Shown: piece by piece, positions 9,799 through 17,643 of the stretch
Numbering within the stretch: position 1 is the first letter of the stretch
How the letters are laid out: every line of letters begins with the position of its first letter
Assembly (NCBI GenBank): GCA_023394875.1
Contig: JAEXAB010000001.1
Coordinates: 372,001-436,000 of the forward strand
Length of the DNA stretch: 64,000 nt
Direction: 5' to 3'
DNA from: Bacillota bacterium
GTDB lineage: Bacteria; Bacillota; Clostridia; Christensenellales; DTU072
Position numbers and translations under genes: made by a program
The notes under the pieces: generated by a model
The model's database searches: none
What the model was told of the DNA's origin: nothing
Seen by the model: the letters and a program-made list of their open reading frames with translations, nothing else

Positions 9799-10914
9799 AT
9801 GAATTCCGTTATTATTAATAATAAAAAATATATCTATGACGATAAGACCACTTTGAAATCGGCTTTGCGCGAAGTGGGCTTTGTTTTTCCCTGCGGTGGA
9901 CAAGGCAAATGCGGCAAATGCAAAATTACTTGCAAAGACCTGCATATAACCGACCTTGACAGACGTTTTTTAAGCGAAAATCAAATGGAAAGCGGAATAA
10001 GAATAGCTTGCGATAAAATTATCGACCGCGACATGGAAATTTCCTGTGATATTAAAGAAACAGCGGAAGCGCCCTTACCAAAACTTTCTTCTTGCCGTAT
10101 TGCAGTAAGCATAACCCCAAGATTTATTGACGTAGGCATCGTTGACAATGAGCTTGTAGAAACGGTAACTATCCCGAACCCTTTATGTAAAATCGGCAAT
10201 ACGACACAAATAGCCCAAGCCTATAAGAAAGATAAAAATGCCCTTACCATTGCTTTACGCGCCTCTATAGGCAAAGAAAGCGTGGAACTCTTCGAAAAAT
10301 ACTCTACCGCCAAAGCCGAAACAATGGCGATAGCGGCTAACGGCTTTTATCTTAATATTTTACTTGGTATCAATCTTGATTTATCCCCCGATTACGACGC
10401 GCTGACAGAAAATGATAATATAAATTTACCTGCAGAAAGCGTGTATATTCTACCAATTCTTAATAGCTACGTCGGCGGAGATATCTTTGCCGAAACAATA
10501 GAGATTAAGGAAAATTCTTTGCTAATAGATTTCGAAGACATCCTTACTTTTGCCGCTATCGGAAAGGAAGAAACCTTTATAGCTTCTATGTGGGATATGG
10601 AGATTACTTCGGAATTGTCCTTAAAATGTTTCGCTGCCGCTTTGGATTTTATGATATACAAACAAAATTCCCGCCCCCTTGTTTATCTTTTCGGCAAATA
10701 TCCTAACAGTATCGAAGATATAATAATAGATAAGGGCTTGGATTTTATACAAAAAACAAAGAGCCTTGATAACGTGGCAAAGGCGTGTGTCTTTTACCGT
10801 TACAGGACTAAGCTACTAAAAGAAAAAAGACGTTCTCAGGCAGTAAAGCTGCTGCAAGACGACAAATATCAGGATTTTTTATTGCAAAATAATATTAACG
10901 GAGGTTGTGTATGA
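9799..10914 (+). CDS. 2Fe-2S ferredoxin domain protein with a degenerate ASKHA (DUF4445-like) domain
   Basis: The 371-residue protein begins with a ferredoxin-type domain. Cys32, Cys38, Cys41 (PCGGQGKCGKC) and Cys71 fit the four ligands of a [2Fe-2S] cluster. The remainder aligns by eye with the ASKHA domain of DUF4445/RACo-type proteins, which reactivate corrinoid enzymes with ATP: segments like VYILPILNSYVGGDIFAE match. The family's phosphate-binding motifs look lost: SITPRFIDVGI stands where DIGTTT is expected, and LLIDFEDILTF where DIGTNGE is expected. The protein is also far shorter than the usual 600 or so residues. It probably transfers electrons without ATPase activity. It overlaps the next flavoprotein gene by 4 bases (ATGA), which suggests the two work as a pair. 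Confidence 0.75.
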   Translation: MNSVIINNKKYIYDDKTTLKSALREVGFVFPCGGQGKCGKCKITCKDLHITDLDRRFLSENQMESGIRIACDKIIDRDMEISCDIKETAEAPLPKLSSCRIAVSITPRFIDVGIVDNELVETVTIPNPLCKIGNTTQIAQAYKKDKNALTIALRASIGKESVELFEKYSTAKAETMAIAANGFYLNILLGINLDLSPDYDALTENDNINLPAESVYILPILNSYVGGDIFAETIEIKENSLLIDFEDILTFAAIGKEETFIASMWDMEITSELSLKCFAAALDFMIYKQNSRPLVYLFGKYPNSIEDIIIDKGLDFIQKTKSLDNVAKACVFYRYRTKLLKEKRRSQAVKLLQDDKYQDFLLQNNINGGCV

Positions 10915-12233
10915 GAATAGTAATTGCCGGCGGTGGTGTAGGAGGCTTTAGTTTGGCGGGGTTTCTTGCTAACTCCAAACATCAAGTAACCATCTTTGAA
11001 AGTTCGGAGAGTTTGGACAGCATGCGTTATGACTGGCACGACGACGCGTCGCCAAAGGTTTTTAACGAATTAGGTATTGCCATTCCCGAAGGAAGCCATC
11101 CGAAGAACAACTGCCTGTTTGTTTCCCCTTTTAACAAAGGCACTATGTATATAGAACAGCCAAAGGAAGGTTGCGACCTGGCTATGGAAAGAAGACCGCT
11201 TAACAAAATTCTTTATGACAGAATAAATCCCGAAAACGTCATTTTCGGCGCAAAGGTGACCAAAGCAATAGTAACCAAAGGCGCCGTTACCGGCTGTGAA
11301 GTTGTCTATTCCAACGGCAATAAAGAAAAAATATTCTGTGACCTTCTTATAGACAGCGCTGGCGCGCAATCCTCAGTCAGAAAGTCGCTGCCTCCCGAAT
11401 TACATATTCAAAACATTATCCCTCCTAGCGAACTGTTCTATGCATACCGCGGCTTTTTCAACAAAGCCGAAGGCGTTACTCTTACCGATACCGACAATAA
11501 GGTCTATATGAAGCATCTTGGCGAACAGGGCATATCCTGGTGCTTTAACAACCACGATAAGAATTCACTTAACGTTCTTATAGGCAGAATCGGAGAACTG
11601 AAAAAAGACACCATGGACAAAGCTATGGCGGATATAAGAAAGGACAATAAAGGCTTAGGTAACAACCTGCTTCGCGGCGGCGGCGTATATTGTATTCCGG
11701 TAAGAAGACCGTTGTCAAGGCTGGTAGCAAACGGCTACGCGGCAATAGGCGACTGCGCCTGCATGACTATTCCTATGATAGGTTCGGGAATAGCAAGCTC
11801 CATTACCGCGGCAAAAATATTGGCGAACGTTTTAGCTAACGCAAAAGACGCCAAAATAGAAACTCTCTGGAAATACAATTATGAAGTGTTCAAAGCCTTC
11901 GGCGTGGCGCATTGCGGAGTTGATTATACAAAGAGATGGATGCTAAAGCAGTCTAACGATATGATAAACTGGCTATTTACGTCGGGCATACTAGCCCCCG
12001 ATGACTTGCAGCAGTCAAGTTCGGGTGCCACAAGCGCCATTTCCCCAAAAGCATTAATGAAAAAACTGGCTGTCGGCTTAAAGAGTCTTTCTAATTTCGG
12101 AAAGGTGCTTTCTATGCTGACAAGCTCCAAAAAAGCCGGCAAAATCGGAGACGCCATACCAGAAAAATACGACGAAGCAGCTATAAATGCTTGGGAACAA
12201 AACCTGGAAAAGCAGTACGCCGTATTCGAATAA
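10911..12233 (+). CDS. FAD-dependent oxidoreductase, geranylgeranyl-reductase-like family
   Basis: The protein has an N-terminal Rossmann FAD motif (VIAGGGVGGFSLAGFLA), a mid-protein strand DLLIDSAGAQSSVR and a second FAD motif GDCACMTIPMIGSGI, in the arrangement of the geranylgeranyl reductase/FixC/UbiH superfamily. The start is the ATG at 10911; an upstream in-frame TTG at 10905 lies too close to the GGAGG site. The ATG overlaps the stop of the 2Fe-2S gene (ATGA), and translation is likely coupled. The ferredoxin-type neighbour is a plausible electron donor, by inference. The last 60 or so residues are Ser/Lys/Ala-rich and poorly characteristic. The substrate, perhaps an isoprenoid or lipid double bond, cannot be read from the sequence. 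Confidence 0.8.
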   Translation: MRIVIAGGGVGGFSLAGFLANSKHQVTIFESSESLDSMRYDWHDDASPKVFNELGIAIPEGSHPKNNCLFVSPFNKGTMYIEQPKEGCDLAMERRPLNKILYDRINPENVIFGAKVTKAIVTKGAVTGCEVVYSNGNKEKIFCDLLIDSAGAQSSVRKSLPPELHIQNIIPPSELFYAYRGFFNKAEGVTLTDTDNKVYMKHLGEQGISWCFNNHDKNSLNVLIGRIGELKKDTMDKAMADIRKDNKGLGNNLLRGGGVYCIPVRRPLSRLVANGYAAIGDCACMTIPMIGSGIASSITAAKILANVLANAKDAKIETLWKYNYEVFKAFGVAHCGVDYTKRWMLKQSNDMINWLFTSGILAPDDLQQSSSGATSAISPKALMKKLAVGLKSLSNFGKVLSMLTSSKKAGKIGDAIPEKYDEAAINAWEQNLEKQYAVFE

Positions 12234-12260
12234 AGTAAACCTTATTAAAAATAAAAATAT

Positions 12261-12294
12261 ATTGTCAACCGTTTTTGCAATTGCGGTTGACAAT
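12261..12294 (+). promoter_or_regulatory. BirA-type biotin operator overlapping the bioY promoter
   Basis: The perfect inverted repeat ATTGTCAACCG / CGGTTGACAAT contains TTGTCAACC and GGTTGACAA half-sites separated by 14 bases, as in known BirA operators. The right half contains the -35 box, so bound BirA should block RNA polymerase. This predicts repression of bioY when biotin is plentiful. Confidence 0.85.
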
Positions 12295-12315
12295 TGTTTT
12301 TTTAACGGCTATAAT
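12287..12315 (+). promoter_or_regulatory. bioY promoter
   Basis: TTGACA (12287-12292) and TATAAT (12310-12315) are both perfect and lie 17 bases apart. The -35 box is embedded in the right arm of the BirA-type operator. The expected transcription start is about 12 bases before the GTG at 12334. Confidence 0.85.
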
Positions 12316-12333
12316 TTTTACGGAAGATTTGCC

Positions 12334-12900
12334 GTGAAAAGAGAAAACCGCACTTACAAAATAGTATTAATAGCCCTTTTTATAACGCTGATTACCGTTG
12401 GGTCTTTTATAAAAATCCCAACGCCATTAGTGCCTATTACCATGCAACTTGCTTTTTGTCTGCTTACAGGTGTAATCTTGGGCGGTAAAACTGGAGCTAT
12501 AGCGGTCATTATATATGTTATTATGGGTCTTATCGGCTTACCCGTCTTTGCTTACGGCGGAGGTATTTATTATGTTTTCAAACCCACTTTCGGCTATACT
12601 ATAGCTTTTATCCCGGCAACGTTTATTACTGGTATTATTGCAAGAGGAGCGGATAACACAAAAACCGTCAGCTTTTGGAAAACACTTATTGCCTGTTTAA
12701 TAGGAATTTTTATCGTCTACTCAATCGGTGTTATCTATATGTATTTTATCCTCAGCTTCTACTTAGGTAGTACTATATCAGTAAGTAAAGCCATTACTTC
12801 GGGCTGTCTTATTTTCTTACCAACCGATATTCTTTGGAGTTTTTCGGTATCCTTTCTTAGTATAAAACTTATCCCTATACTCAATAAGCGCCTCTCTTAA
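12334..12900 (+). CDS. bioY: Biotin transporter substrate-binding component BioY (ECF S component)
   Basis: The product is a 188-residue membrane protein with about six hydrophobic segments and the BioY signatures IPTPLVPITMQ, GVILGGKTGAIAV, LIGLPVFAYGGG and FGYTIAFIPATFITG. It binds biotin in the membrane and works with an ECF energizing module; a suitable ecfA1-ecfA2-ecfT set lies at 51205-53692. The start is the GTG at 12334 because the promoter sits immediately upstream. An open frame continues back to 12187, but that part overlaps the preceding gene and the promoter and is not translated from this transcript. The operator at 12261-12294 indicates repression by BirA. Confidence 0.93.
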   Translation: MKRENRTYKIVLIALFITLITVGSFIKIPTPLVPITMQLAFCLLTGVILGGKTGAIAVIIYVIMGLIGLPVFAYGGGIYYVFKPTFGYTIAFIPATFITGIIARGADNTKTVSFWKTLIACLIGIFIVYSIGVIYMYFILSFYLGSTISVSKAITSGCLIFLPTDILWSFSVSFLSIKLIPILNKRLS

Positions 12901-12921
12901 AAAAAGGAAAATCCCACATTT

Positions 12922-12950
12922 TTGACTTTACAAATACCAATCCTTATGAT
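12922..12950 (+). promoter_or_regulatory. tRNA-Val promoter
   Basis: TTGACT (12922-12927) and TATGAT (12945-12950) are separated by 17 bases and lie 18 bases before the mature tRNA 5' end. Confidence 0.7.
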
Positions 12951-12967
12951 AGAATATCATTCGTTGA

Positions 12968-13043
12968 GGGCTATTAACTCAGCTGGTAGAGTGTCTTCTT
13001 GACGTGGAGAAAGTCAGCGGTTCGAGTCCGTTATAGCCCACCA
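12968..13043 (+). tRNA. tRNA-Val, anticodon GAC
   Basis: The 76-base sequence folds as a complete cloverleaf: acceptor GGGCTAT/ATAGCCC, D stem ACTC/GAGT, anticodon stem TCTTC/GGAGA with one G-T pair, 7-base loop TTGACGT and T stem AGCGG/CCGTT with loop TTCGAGT. The discriminator A and the CCA end are encoded. Loop positions 34-36 read GAC, which decodes the valine codons GTC and GTT. Confidence 0.93.
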
Positions 13044-13078
13044 AAAAAAAGAACATCCATTCGGGTGTTCTTTTTTTT
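13044..13078 (+). terminator. Rho-independent terminator of tRNA-Val
   Basis: GAACATCC and GGGTGTTC form an 8-bp stem with one G-T pair around an ATTC loop, flanked by A8 and followed by T8. The hairpin is the first part of a 78-bp segment repeated downstream. Confidence 0.85.
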
Positions 13079-13129
13079 GGCTGCCTAAACGGACGAGAAC
13101 CGCGCAAGGTTCGCAAATTGCCGCAAGGC
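13052..13129 (+). repeat. 78-bp direct repeat, copy A
   Basis: This copy contains the tRNA terminator hairpin followed by two further small stems: GAACC/GGTTC and TTGCC/GGCAA with a GCAA tetraloop. By eye it is identical to copy B at 13245-13322. No protein-coding pattern is apparent. Confidence 0.9.
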
Positions 13130-13244
13130 AATCTGACGAGTAAGCTAACCACCTAAAACCGGTAAATAAGAAATATAGTGCGTTTCACTTATAATTGTAC
13201 CAAATAACTCCGAGTGGTCCGTGGCGACAGGCGACAACCCACCA
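13130..13244. other. Non-coding spacer between the two 78-bp repeats
   Basis: I see no gene here. The right end reads GACAACCCACCA just before copy B, similar to the CCCACCA tRNA end before copy A. No T-arm or cloverleaf can be built upstream of it, so it is at most a remnant of a duplicated tRNA unit. Confidence 0.5.
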
Positions 13245-13322
13245 AACATCCATTCGGGTGTTCTTTTTTTTGGCTGCCTAAACGGACGAGAACCGCGCAA
13301 GGTTCGCAAATTGCCGCAAGGC
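13245..13322 (+). repeat. 78-bp direct repeat, copy B
   Basis: By eye this copy is identical to 13052-13129 over 78 bases and includes a second copy of the terminator hairpin with a T8 tail. It ends 83 bases before the cupin start. An open frame runs through it into the cupin, but it is not plausible coding sequence. Confidence 0.9.
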
Positions 13323-13405
13323 GTGTTCTTTCTTCTCCCCCACCCATATTCACCATTTCCCTTCCACTTTCATATTATACTTTAATATCAAAGCGAGGTA
13401 AATTT

Positions 13406-13846
13406 ATGCAAAGAAACAATTTTACATACCGAGCCGCAAGTAAAGACTACGGCCCTAATCCTTACGTTATTAACCTACAGAAGGAGACGTTGCAAAACCC
13501 GTATTTCCGTTCGGCTCTGTGGACGGGAAACCATCTTCAAATGACGTTAATGAGTATACCGGCTAGAGGAGAAATCGGCTTGGAAATGCACCCGAATTTG
13601 GACCAGTTTTTGCAAATCGAACAAGGGTTTGGGTTAGTAACGATGGGCTCTTCTCCACAAAACCTAACTTTACAAACGAAAGTTACTAAAGGCTACGGCA
13701 TTTTTATTCCGGCGGGGACTTATCACAATCTTATTAATATGGGTAACGTACCTATAAAGCTATATTCTATCTACGCACCTCCGCAACACCCCAAAGGTAC
13801 AGTTCACGAAACGAAAGCAGACGCCGACAAGGCAGAGCATTATTAA
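13406..13846 (+). CDS. Cupin-domain protein
   Basis: This is a 146-residue single-domain cupin. The first cupin motif covers LEMHPNLDQFLQIEQGFG and the second GIFIPAGTYHNLINMG, supplying His and Glu side chains suited to metal binding. The C-terminal YAPPQHPKGTVHETKADA segment is typical of a small cupin family common in Bacillota. The start is the ATG at 13406, because a GAGGT site lies eight bases upstream. The open frame extends to 13214, but that extension crosses the non-coding repeat. The cupin fold is well supported; the substrate or isomerase activity is unknown. Confidence 0.85.
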   Translation: MQRNNFTYRAASKDYGPNPYVINLQKETLQNPYFRSALWTGNHLQMTLMSIPARGEIGLEMHPNLDQFLQIEQGFGLVTMGSSPQNLTLQTKVTKGYGIFIPAGTYHNLINMGNVPIKLYSIYAPPQHPKGTVHETKADADKAEHY

Positions 13847-13849
13847 AAT

Positions 13850-13879
13850 AAAAACAGCGCCTATATTGACGCTGTTTTT
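13850..13879. terminator. Bidirectional terminator between the cupin gene and yitT
   Basis: AAAAACAGCG (13850-13859) and CGCTGTTTTT (13870-13879) form a perfect 10-bp stem with a 10-base loop. A- and T-runs on both sides allow termination of both convergent genes. Confidence 0.85.
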
Positions 13880-14782
13880 CTATCTCTTGGAGCGGAAGCC
13901 TGTTCCCAAAACTTCCCTTGTGTCAATGGACACCGCAAAGGCGCTTGGGTCAACGCTTTTTAATAATCTTTTGAAGGGAGAAATTTGCATGCGGGTTACT
14001 ATACAAATCAACATAGTGTTTTTTTCTTTTTTATAACAGCCGTAGCTGTCGATTATGGTAACGCCCCTATGGAGCTTATCTATTATAGCTTGGCTAAGTT
14101 CCTGTGGTTTTTGGGTAATAACTTCGAATTTTACCGCCGAAGACAGACCGTTTAGTATAATTTCCATCGTCTTTGCGGCTATGAATACCTGCATAATGGA
14201 AAAAAGCATTATGGTGATTACGTCCGCAGCCGGCATTTTCAATAAAGTTGAATACAAAATTCCGCCGATTGTAATTATTACTATATTAATAAACAGCACT
14301 ATCCAAGCAATGGAAACCGAAGTAAATTTCCTTTGGATAAGTAAGCTCACTATTTCCGTGCCGCCCGCGCTAGCTTCGCTTCTTACCATAAGACCAACGC
14401 CTACACCCGACATAACGCCGCCAGCCAACGCCGAAATAATCGTTTCGTTGGTGTTGATATATTGGTACATATTAACGTAATCGAAAAGTTCCAAAAATCC
14501 CGACGCCAATGCAATTCCAAGTAGTGACAGCCAGGTAAACTTTTTGGACAGATAAATAAAAGATAAAATAATCAACGGAATATTAAAAATTATCATAGAA
14601 TAACCTGCCGGGAAGCCAGTTATTATTTGTAGTATGGAAGCAATGCCGCTTACCCCGCCTGGGGCAAACTTAGCGGGCAAAGTAAAAATATGCATAGAAA
14701 GAGCCAATAACAACGCCCCGATAACCGTCAAAAGAAACGTAACAATCGTCTTCAACACTTTATTGGATTTTAAGATATCCAT
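13880..14782 (-). CDS. YitT-family membrane protein (DUF161 with C-terminal DUF2179)
   Basis: The 300-residue protein has about five to six transmembrane segments over the first 200 residues and a soluble C-terminal domain of about 80 residues. The segments LPAKFAPGGVSGIASIL, RSEASAGGTEIVSLLI and, in the C-terminal domain, GVTIIDSYGCYKKEKNTML are typical of YitT proteins. Their transport function is not established. A GGGAGGAAG site precedes the ATG, and a promoter-like pair lies at 14813-14841, so it is probably transcribed independently of the block upstream. Confidence 0.88.
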   Translation of the reverse strand: MDILKSNKVLKTIVTFLLTVIGALLLALSMHIFTLPAKFAPGGVSGIASILQIITGFPAGYSMIIFNIPLIILSFIYLSKKFTWLSLLGIALASGFLELFDYVNMYQYINTNETIISALAGGVMSGVGVGLMVRSEASAGGTEIVSLLIQRKFTSVSIAWIVLFINIVIITIGGILYSTLLKMPAADVITIMLFSIMQVFIAAKTMEIILNGLSSAVKFEVITQKPQELSQAIIDKLHRGVTIIDSYGCYKKEKNTMLICIVTRMQISPFKRLLKSVDPSAFAVSIDTREVLGTGFRSKR

Positions 14783-14812
14783 ACCGAACTTCCTCCCTAT
14801 TCAACTTCCATT

Positions 14813-14841
14813 ACTGTATCAAAATTATCATATTAAGTCAA
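14813..14841 (-). promoter_or_regulatory. Likely yitT promoter
   Basis: On the minus strand, TTGACT (14836-14841) and TACAGT (14813-14818) are 17 bases apart, with a good -35 and a weaker -10 box. Confidence 0.5.
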
Positions 14842-14880
14842 CAATAGTATATCGGGTTTAGTCTCAAAATATAAACAAAA

Positions 14881-15102
14881 CTAACCCTTTCTGAAAATTA
14901 GATAAACCACCGACAAAATTATCAACGCGCCGTTAACTGCTGCCGCAATTATAAAAAAGGTAAATATAAAAGGGGTAACGAATAAGGCGTTTTGAGTAAA
15001 AAACCATATTTTTAATGAAATCGTTATAGCGGCGGCAACGTCAAAGAGCGCTACGGCTATTGAAGAAATAACTAAAATAAGAAACAGTTTGTCTTTTTTC
15101 AT
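14881..15102 (-). CDS. Small hydrophobic membrane protein
   Basis: A 73-residue protein starts MKKDKLFLIL and has two or three hydrophobic stretches separated by a short FTQNALFVTP turn. It matches no family I recognise. The start is the ATG at 15102, which overlaps the stop of the GLUG protein (ATGA) and is served by the GGAGG inside that gene. The in-frame TTG at 15108 is only three bases from that site and is unlikely. It is the last gene of the helicase/coiled-coil/GLUG unit and may associate with the GLUG membrane protein, judged only from translational coupling. Confidence 0.7.
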   Translation of the reverse strand: MKKDKLFLILVISSIAVALFDVAAAITISLKIWFFTQNALFVTPFIFTFFIIAAAVNGALIILSVVYLIFRKG

Positions 15103-16919
15103 TCCCAATATACCTCCGATGCTTTTAAGGCTTCAAACGTATCCACGCTGCGGCAACCTTCTTCAACTATAAGAATTTTAAGTTGTCCGAAAAAATCCTG
15201 TTGTACGGTAAGGGCAAAATATTGAGTTCTATCGCTCTTTACCGTTACGTTGTTATTTATTCTTGTATATTGATAATTTAAGTATCCAGCTATCATGCAT
15301 AACAAAGCGTATTGATTATCCGATTCTGCCACGCCGTAATTGAAACAGTCTTTTATAGTGCCGTTATTGCCGCCAACAATTCCGCCGCCGAACATAAATG
15401 CAGTTTCCGAAGGGCTGTCGATTTTATATTTACCGCCGTTTCCGCAGGCTTCGATAACTGCCGAAGTCGCTTCGTTAAAACCGCACACCCCGCCAATGTA
15501 AACTTCATTGTTTTTGGCTACTGCCAAAATCTCTCCAAGGTTTTTTGACTTAGATATTTTACTTTTATTAACCCCTGCAATACCGCCTGCATATACCCCG
15601 TATTTCCCGCTTTCATTTTCGCTGGAAGCGGTAATTTTGCCGTAGTTAAAGGAATTTATTATTAAACCGGAATTGGTAAGGGCAATTCCTCCGCAGATTG
15701 GATTCCACGCGGCGGTTTTGGATAGCTGCGTAATATCGGCATAGTTTTTGCAATTAATTATCTCTCCCTTTTCGCCGTTTGTGGATACAATGCCCCCGAT
15801 ATCCACGGTGTCAGAAGAAAATATCGAACCTTTAAGGAGTTCGCATCTGTTTATTGTTCCGTTGTTGGTACTGGCAAAGCCGCTAAGAAAAGTATCCATA
15901 GCGGCGTTGGATAAAAAATCTATCTGCGCTCTTATCTTGCTATCAGTAATAGTTCCGTCGTTGGTAAGACAGAAAGGAGTTAGATTAATATCGATTTCCG
16001 AATTTTCCTCACGCGCGTTAATTTTTATTTCCAAATTAACGTTGCTTATTTGACCCTTATTGTTATTTACAAAAAAACTTCTGTCTTCTTCCAATGTTAT
16101 ATCTTGGTCGGAAAACTTAATATTCAGGTTCTCAATACTTCCGTTTAAGATACCTAATATTGATTTATTAAGTTTTGTTCCGACGTTTATCGTATGACCG
16201 TTTCCATTGATATGTCCGTTAAAATCCAACGTAGCCCAGTCGCTTGGTAAGTCGACGTCGTTTGACAAAGTATAATACATTTCTCCCTTTTCTAGCGCGG
16301 TACGGAACTGCTGATAATTCCTAATAACGATAGGATTAGCTTCGCTTCCGTCACCGAACTTTATTCCCGCATAGCTGTACGCGCCGAAAAATAAAGATAT
16401 CATAATCAGTGATAAAACTATAATCGCCGTTACGCTAACAAGCTTCTTGGCACCTAGCTTTTTTCTCTTTATTGACAGAATATTGTCTTGCCTCTTTATT
16501 TTTTGTTTATGCAAAATAAGATATATTTCGGAAATCCGTAAAGATATTTGTTCGCTCTTTTGGTAGCGGGCAAAAACTTTTTTAAGTCTTAAGGAATCAT
16601 CCATAATAGCCAGCATTTCCATAGGAGATACTATGCTGTCATCTTCCATATACAGGCGAAGGCATTTTTTAGCAAGCGGTTTGAATTTTATGTAAATTTC
16701 GCTAAATTCTATTACTCTGTTGTAGTTAACTCCGATAAGTTCTCTTTCGTAGTTGGCTATTATTTTTTCACTGCCGTAGAGATAACAGCATGACAAAATA
16801 GGGAACCTTCCAAAGCTTAGGTTAAGAACGCTACGCCTTAAATTTACTGCTTCCGAAAAAACTCTTATATCGTCATTTTTGATTGCAAAAAATATTTTTT
16901 GCAACAATTCAAAATCCAT
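15099..16919 (-). CDS. Single-pass membrane protein with extracellular GLUG-type repeats
   Basis: The 606-residue protein has a cytoplasmic, helix-rich N-terminal region of about 155 residues, a basic stretch and one transmembrane segment (about 158-183). The outer region has at least five GLUG-like repeats, recognised by GGIVSTN, GGIALTN, GGIAGVN, GGVCGFN and GGIVGGN, each followed by a short polar strand such as NCKNYADI or DCFNYGV. GLUG repeats form beta-helical surface domains in adhesins and other exported proteins. There is no classic signal peptide, so the internal membrane segment would act as a signal anchor. It follows the coiled-coil gene by 10 bases with an AGGGGA site. The cytoplasmic part could connect the surface domain to the helicase and coiled-coil proteins; that is speculation. 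Confidence 0.75.
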   Translation of the reverse strand: MDFELLQKIFFAIKNDDIRVFSEAVNLRRSVLNLSFGRFPILSCCYLYGSEKIIANYERELIGVNYNRVIEFSEIYIKFKPLAKKCLRLYMEDDSIVSPMEMLAIMDDSLRLKKVFARYQKSEQISLRISEIYLILHKQKIKRQDNILSIKRKKLGAKKLVSVTAIIVLSLIMISLFFGAYSYAGIKFGDGSEANPIVIRNYQQFRTALEKGEMYYTLSNDVDLPSDWATLDFNGHINGNGHTINVGTKLNKSILGILNGSIENLNIKFSDQDITLEEDRSFFVNNNKGQISNVNLEIKINAREENSEIDINLTPFCLTNDGTITDSKIRAQIDFLSNAAMDTFLSGFASTNNGTINRCELLKGSIFSSDTVDIGGIVSTNGEKGEIINCKNYADITQLSKTAAWNPICGGIALTNSGLIINSFNYGKITASSENESGKYGVYAGGIAGVNKSKISKSKNLGEILAVAKNNEVYIGGVCGFNEATSAVIEACGNGGKYKIDSPSETAFMFGGGIVGGNNGTIKDCFNYGVAESDNQYALLCMIAGYLNYQYTRINNNVTVKSDRTQYFALTVQQDFFGQLKILIVEEGCRSVDTFEALKASEVYWE

Positions 16920-16929
16920 TTATTCCCCT

Positions 16930-17643
16930 TTATTTTTTCCTTTTAACTTTTCTGTCTTCCGCCCACTTGTCTATCATTTCGAAAATATAACTTTCGTTAA
17001 CGGCATTGCTATCCACCGCTTTTTTGATAAAGGAATTTGTAGCCTCAAAACTTTCCAGCAAGTCTTTCAGATTTCTGTTTTCTTCCTCAATTCGCCTTGT
17101 CATATTCTCATTATTTATCTTTATTTCTTCTAATTTTCTATTGCTTTGGGTCAGGGCATCGGCAACGTCCTTATTAATAAATTCACTCACTTTCTGAACG
17201 TTGTCGTTATAGTTTTCTAAGTTGCGCTGCAATTCCTTGACGTTGTAGTTTTTCTTCTTTTCTTCCAAAATAGCGTCAAGCTTACCGATTTGTTCTTCTG
17301 CTCTTGCCTCAAGTTCGTTTACCGCAACTAAGCTCTTTTCGGCTTTTTCCAACGCAACGGCAAGTTTATTTATATCGGTGGTGTATTTACTGGTAGTTTT
17401 TACAAACTGGTCAATTTTGTTGGACAAATCCGCCGCCTTATCCGCCTGCATGGACAAACTCTTATAAATGCTCTCTAAGTTGCCCTTCAAATCGCCGCTG
17501 AACGCGGTATTGAGCCGCTCTATATCTCCGCGCATCTGCTGATAAGTGTCGGTAAAATCGCTCAAGCTCGTTTGTATGGGGCTAAGTAAATCTCTATACC
17601 CTCTGAACGCTTCCACTAAAGTCTTGACGTCGTTATTATCCAT
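16930..17643 (-). CDS. Coiled-coil protein
   Basis: The 237-residue protein has no signal peptide or membrane segment. It is predicted to be almost entirely helical, with heptad-like patterns from about residue 15 to 200, for example in the AVALEKAEKSLVAVNELEAR and NRKLEEIKINNENMTRRIEE stretches. It has a short, charged C-terminus ending KVKRKK. It resembles no enzyme; structural or scaffold roles are usual for such proteins. Its ATG overlaps the helicase stop region by eight bases and has an AAGGAGA site, so its synthesis is coupled to the helicase. A physical partnership with the helicase is a reasonable inference. Confidence 0.7.
   Translation of the reverse strand: MDNNDVKTLVEAFRGYRDLLSPIQTSLSDFTDTYQQMRGDIERLNTAFSGDLKGNLESIYKSLSMQADKAADLSNKIDQFVKTTSKYTTDINKLAVALEKAEKSLVAVNELEARAEEQIGKLDAILEEKKKNYNVKELQRNLENYNDNVQKVSEFINKDVADALTQSNRKLEEIKINNENMTRRIEEENRNLKDLLESFEATNSFIKKAVDSNAVNESYIFEMIDKWAEDRKVKRKK

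Noticed and set aside
12187..12333. Upstream extension of the bioY frame
   Set aside because: It overlaps the end of the flavoprotein gene, the BirA operator and the promoter. The GTG at 12334 lies just after the transcription start.
13130..13251. Second tRNA before copy B of the repeat
   Set aside because: Only a CCCACCA-like end is present; no T-loop, anticodon stem or acceptor pairing can be formed.
13214..13405. N-terminal extension of the cupin frame
   Set aside because: It runs through the 78-bp non-coding repeat and its composition is unlike protein. The ATG at 13406 has a proper ribosome binding site.
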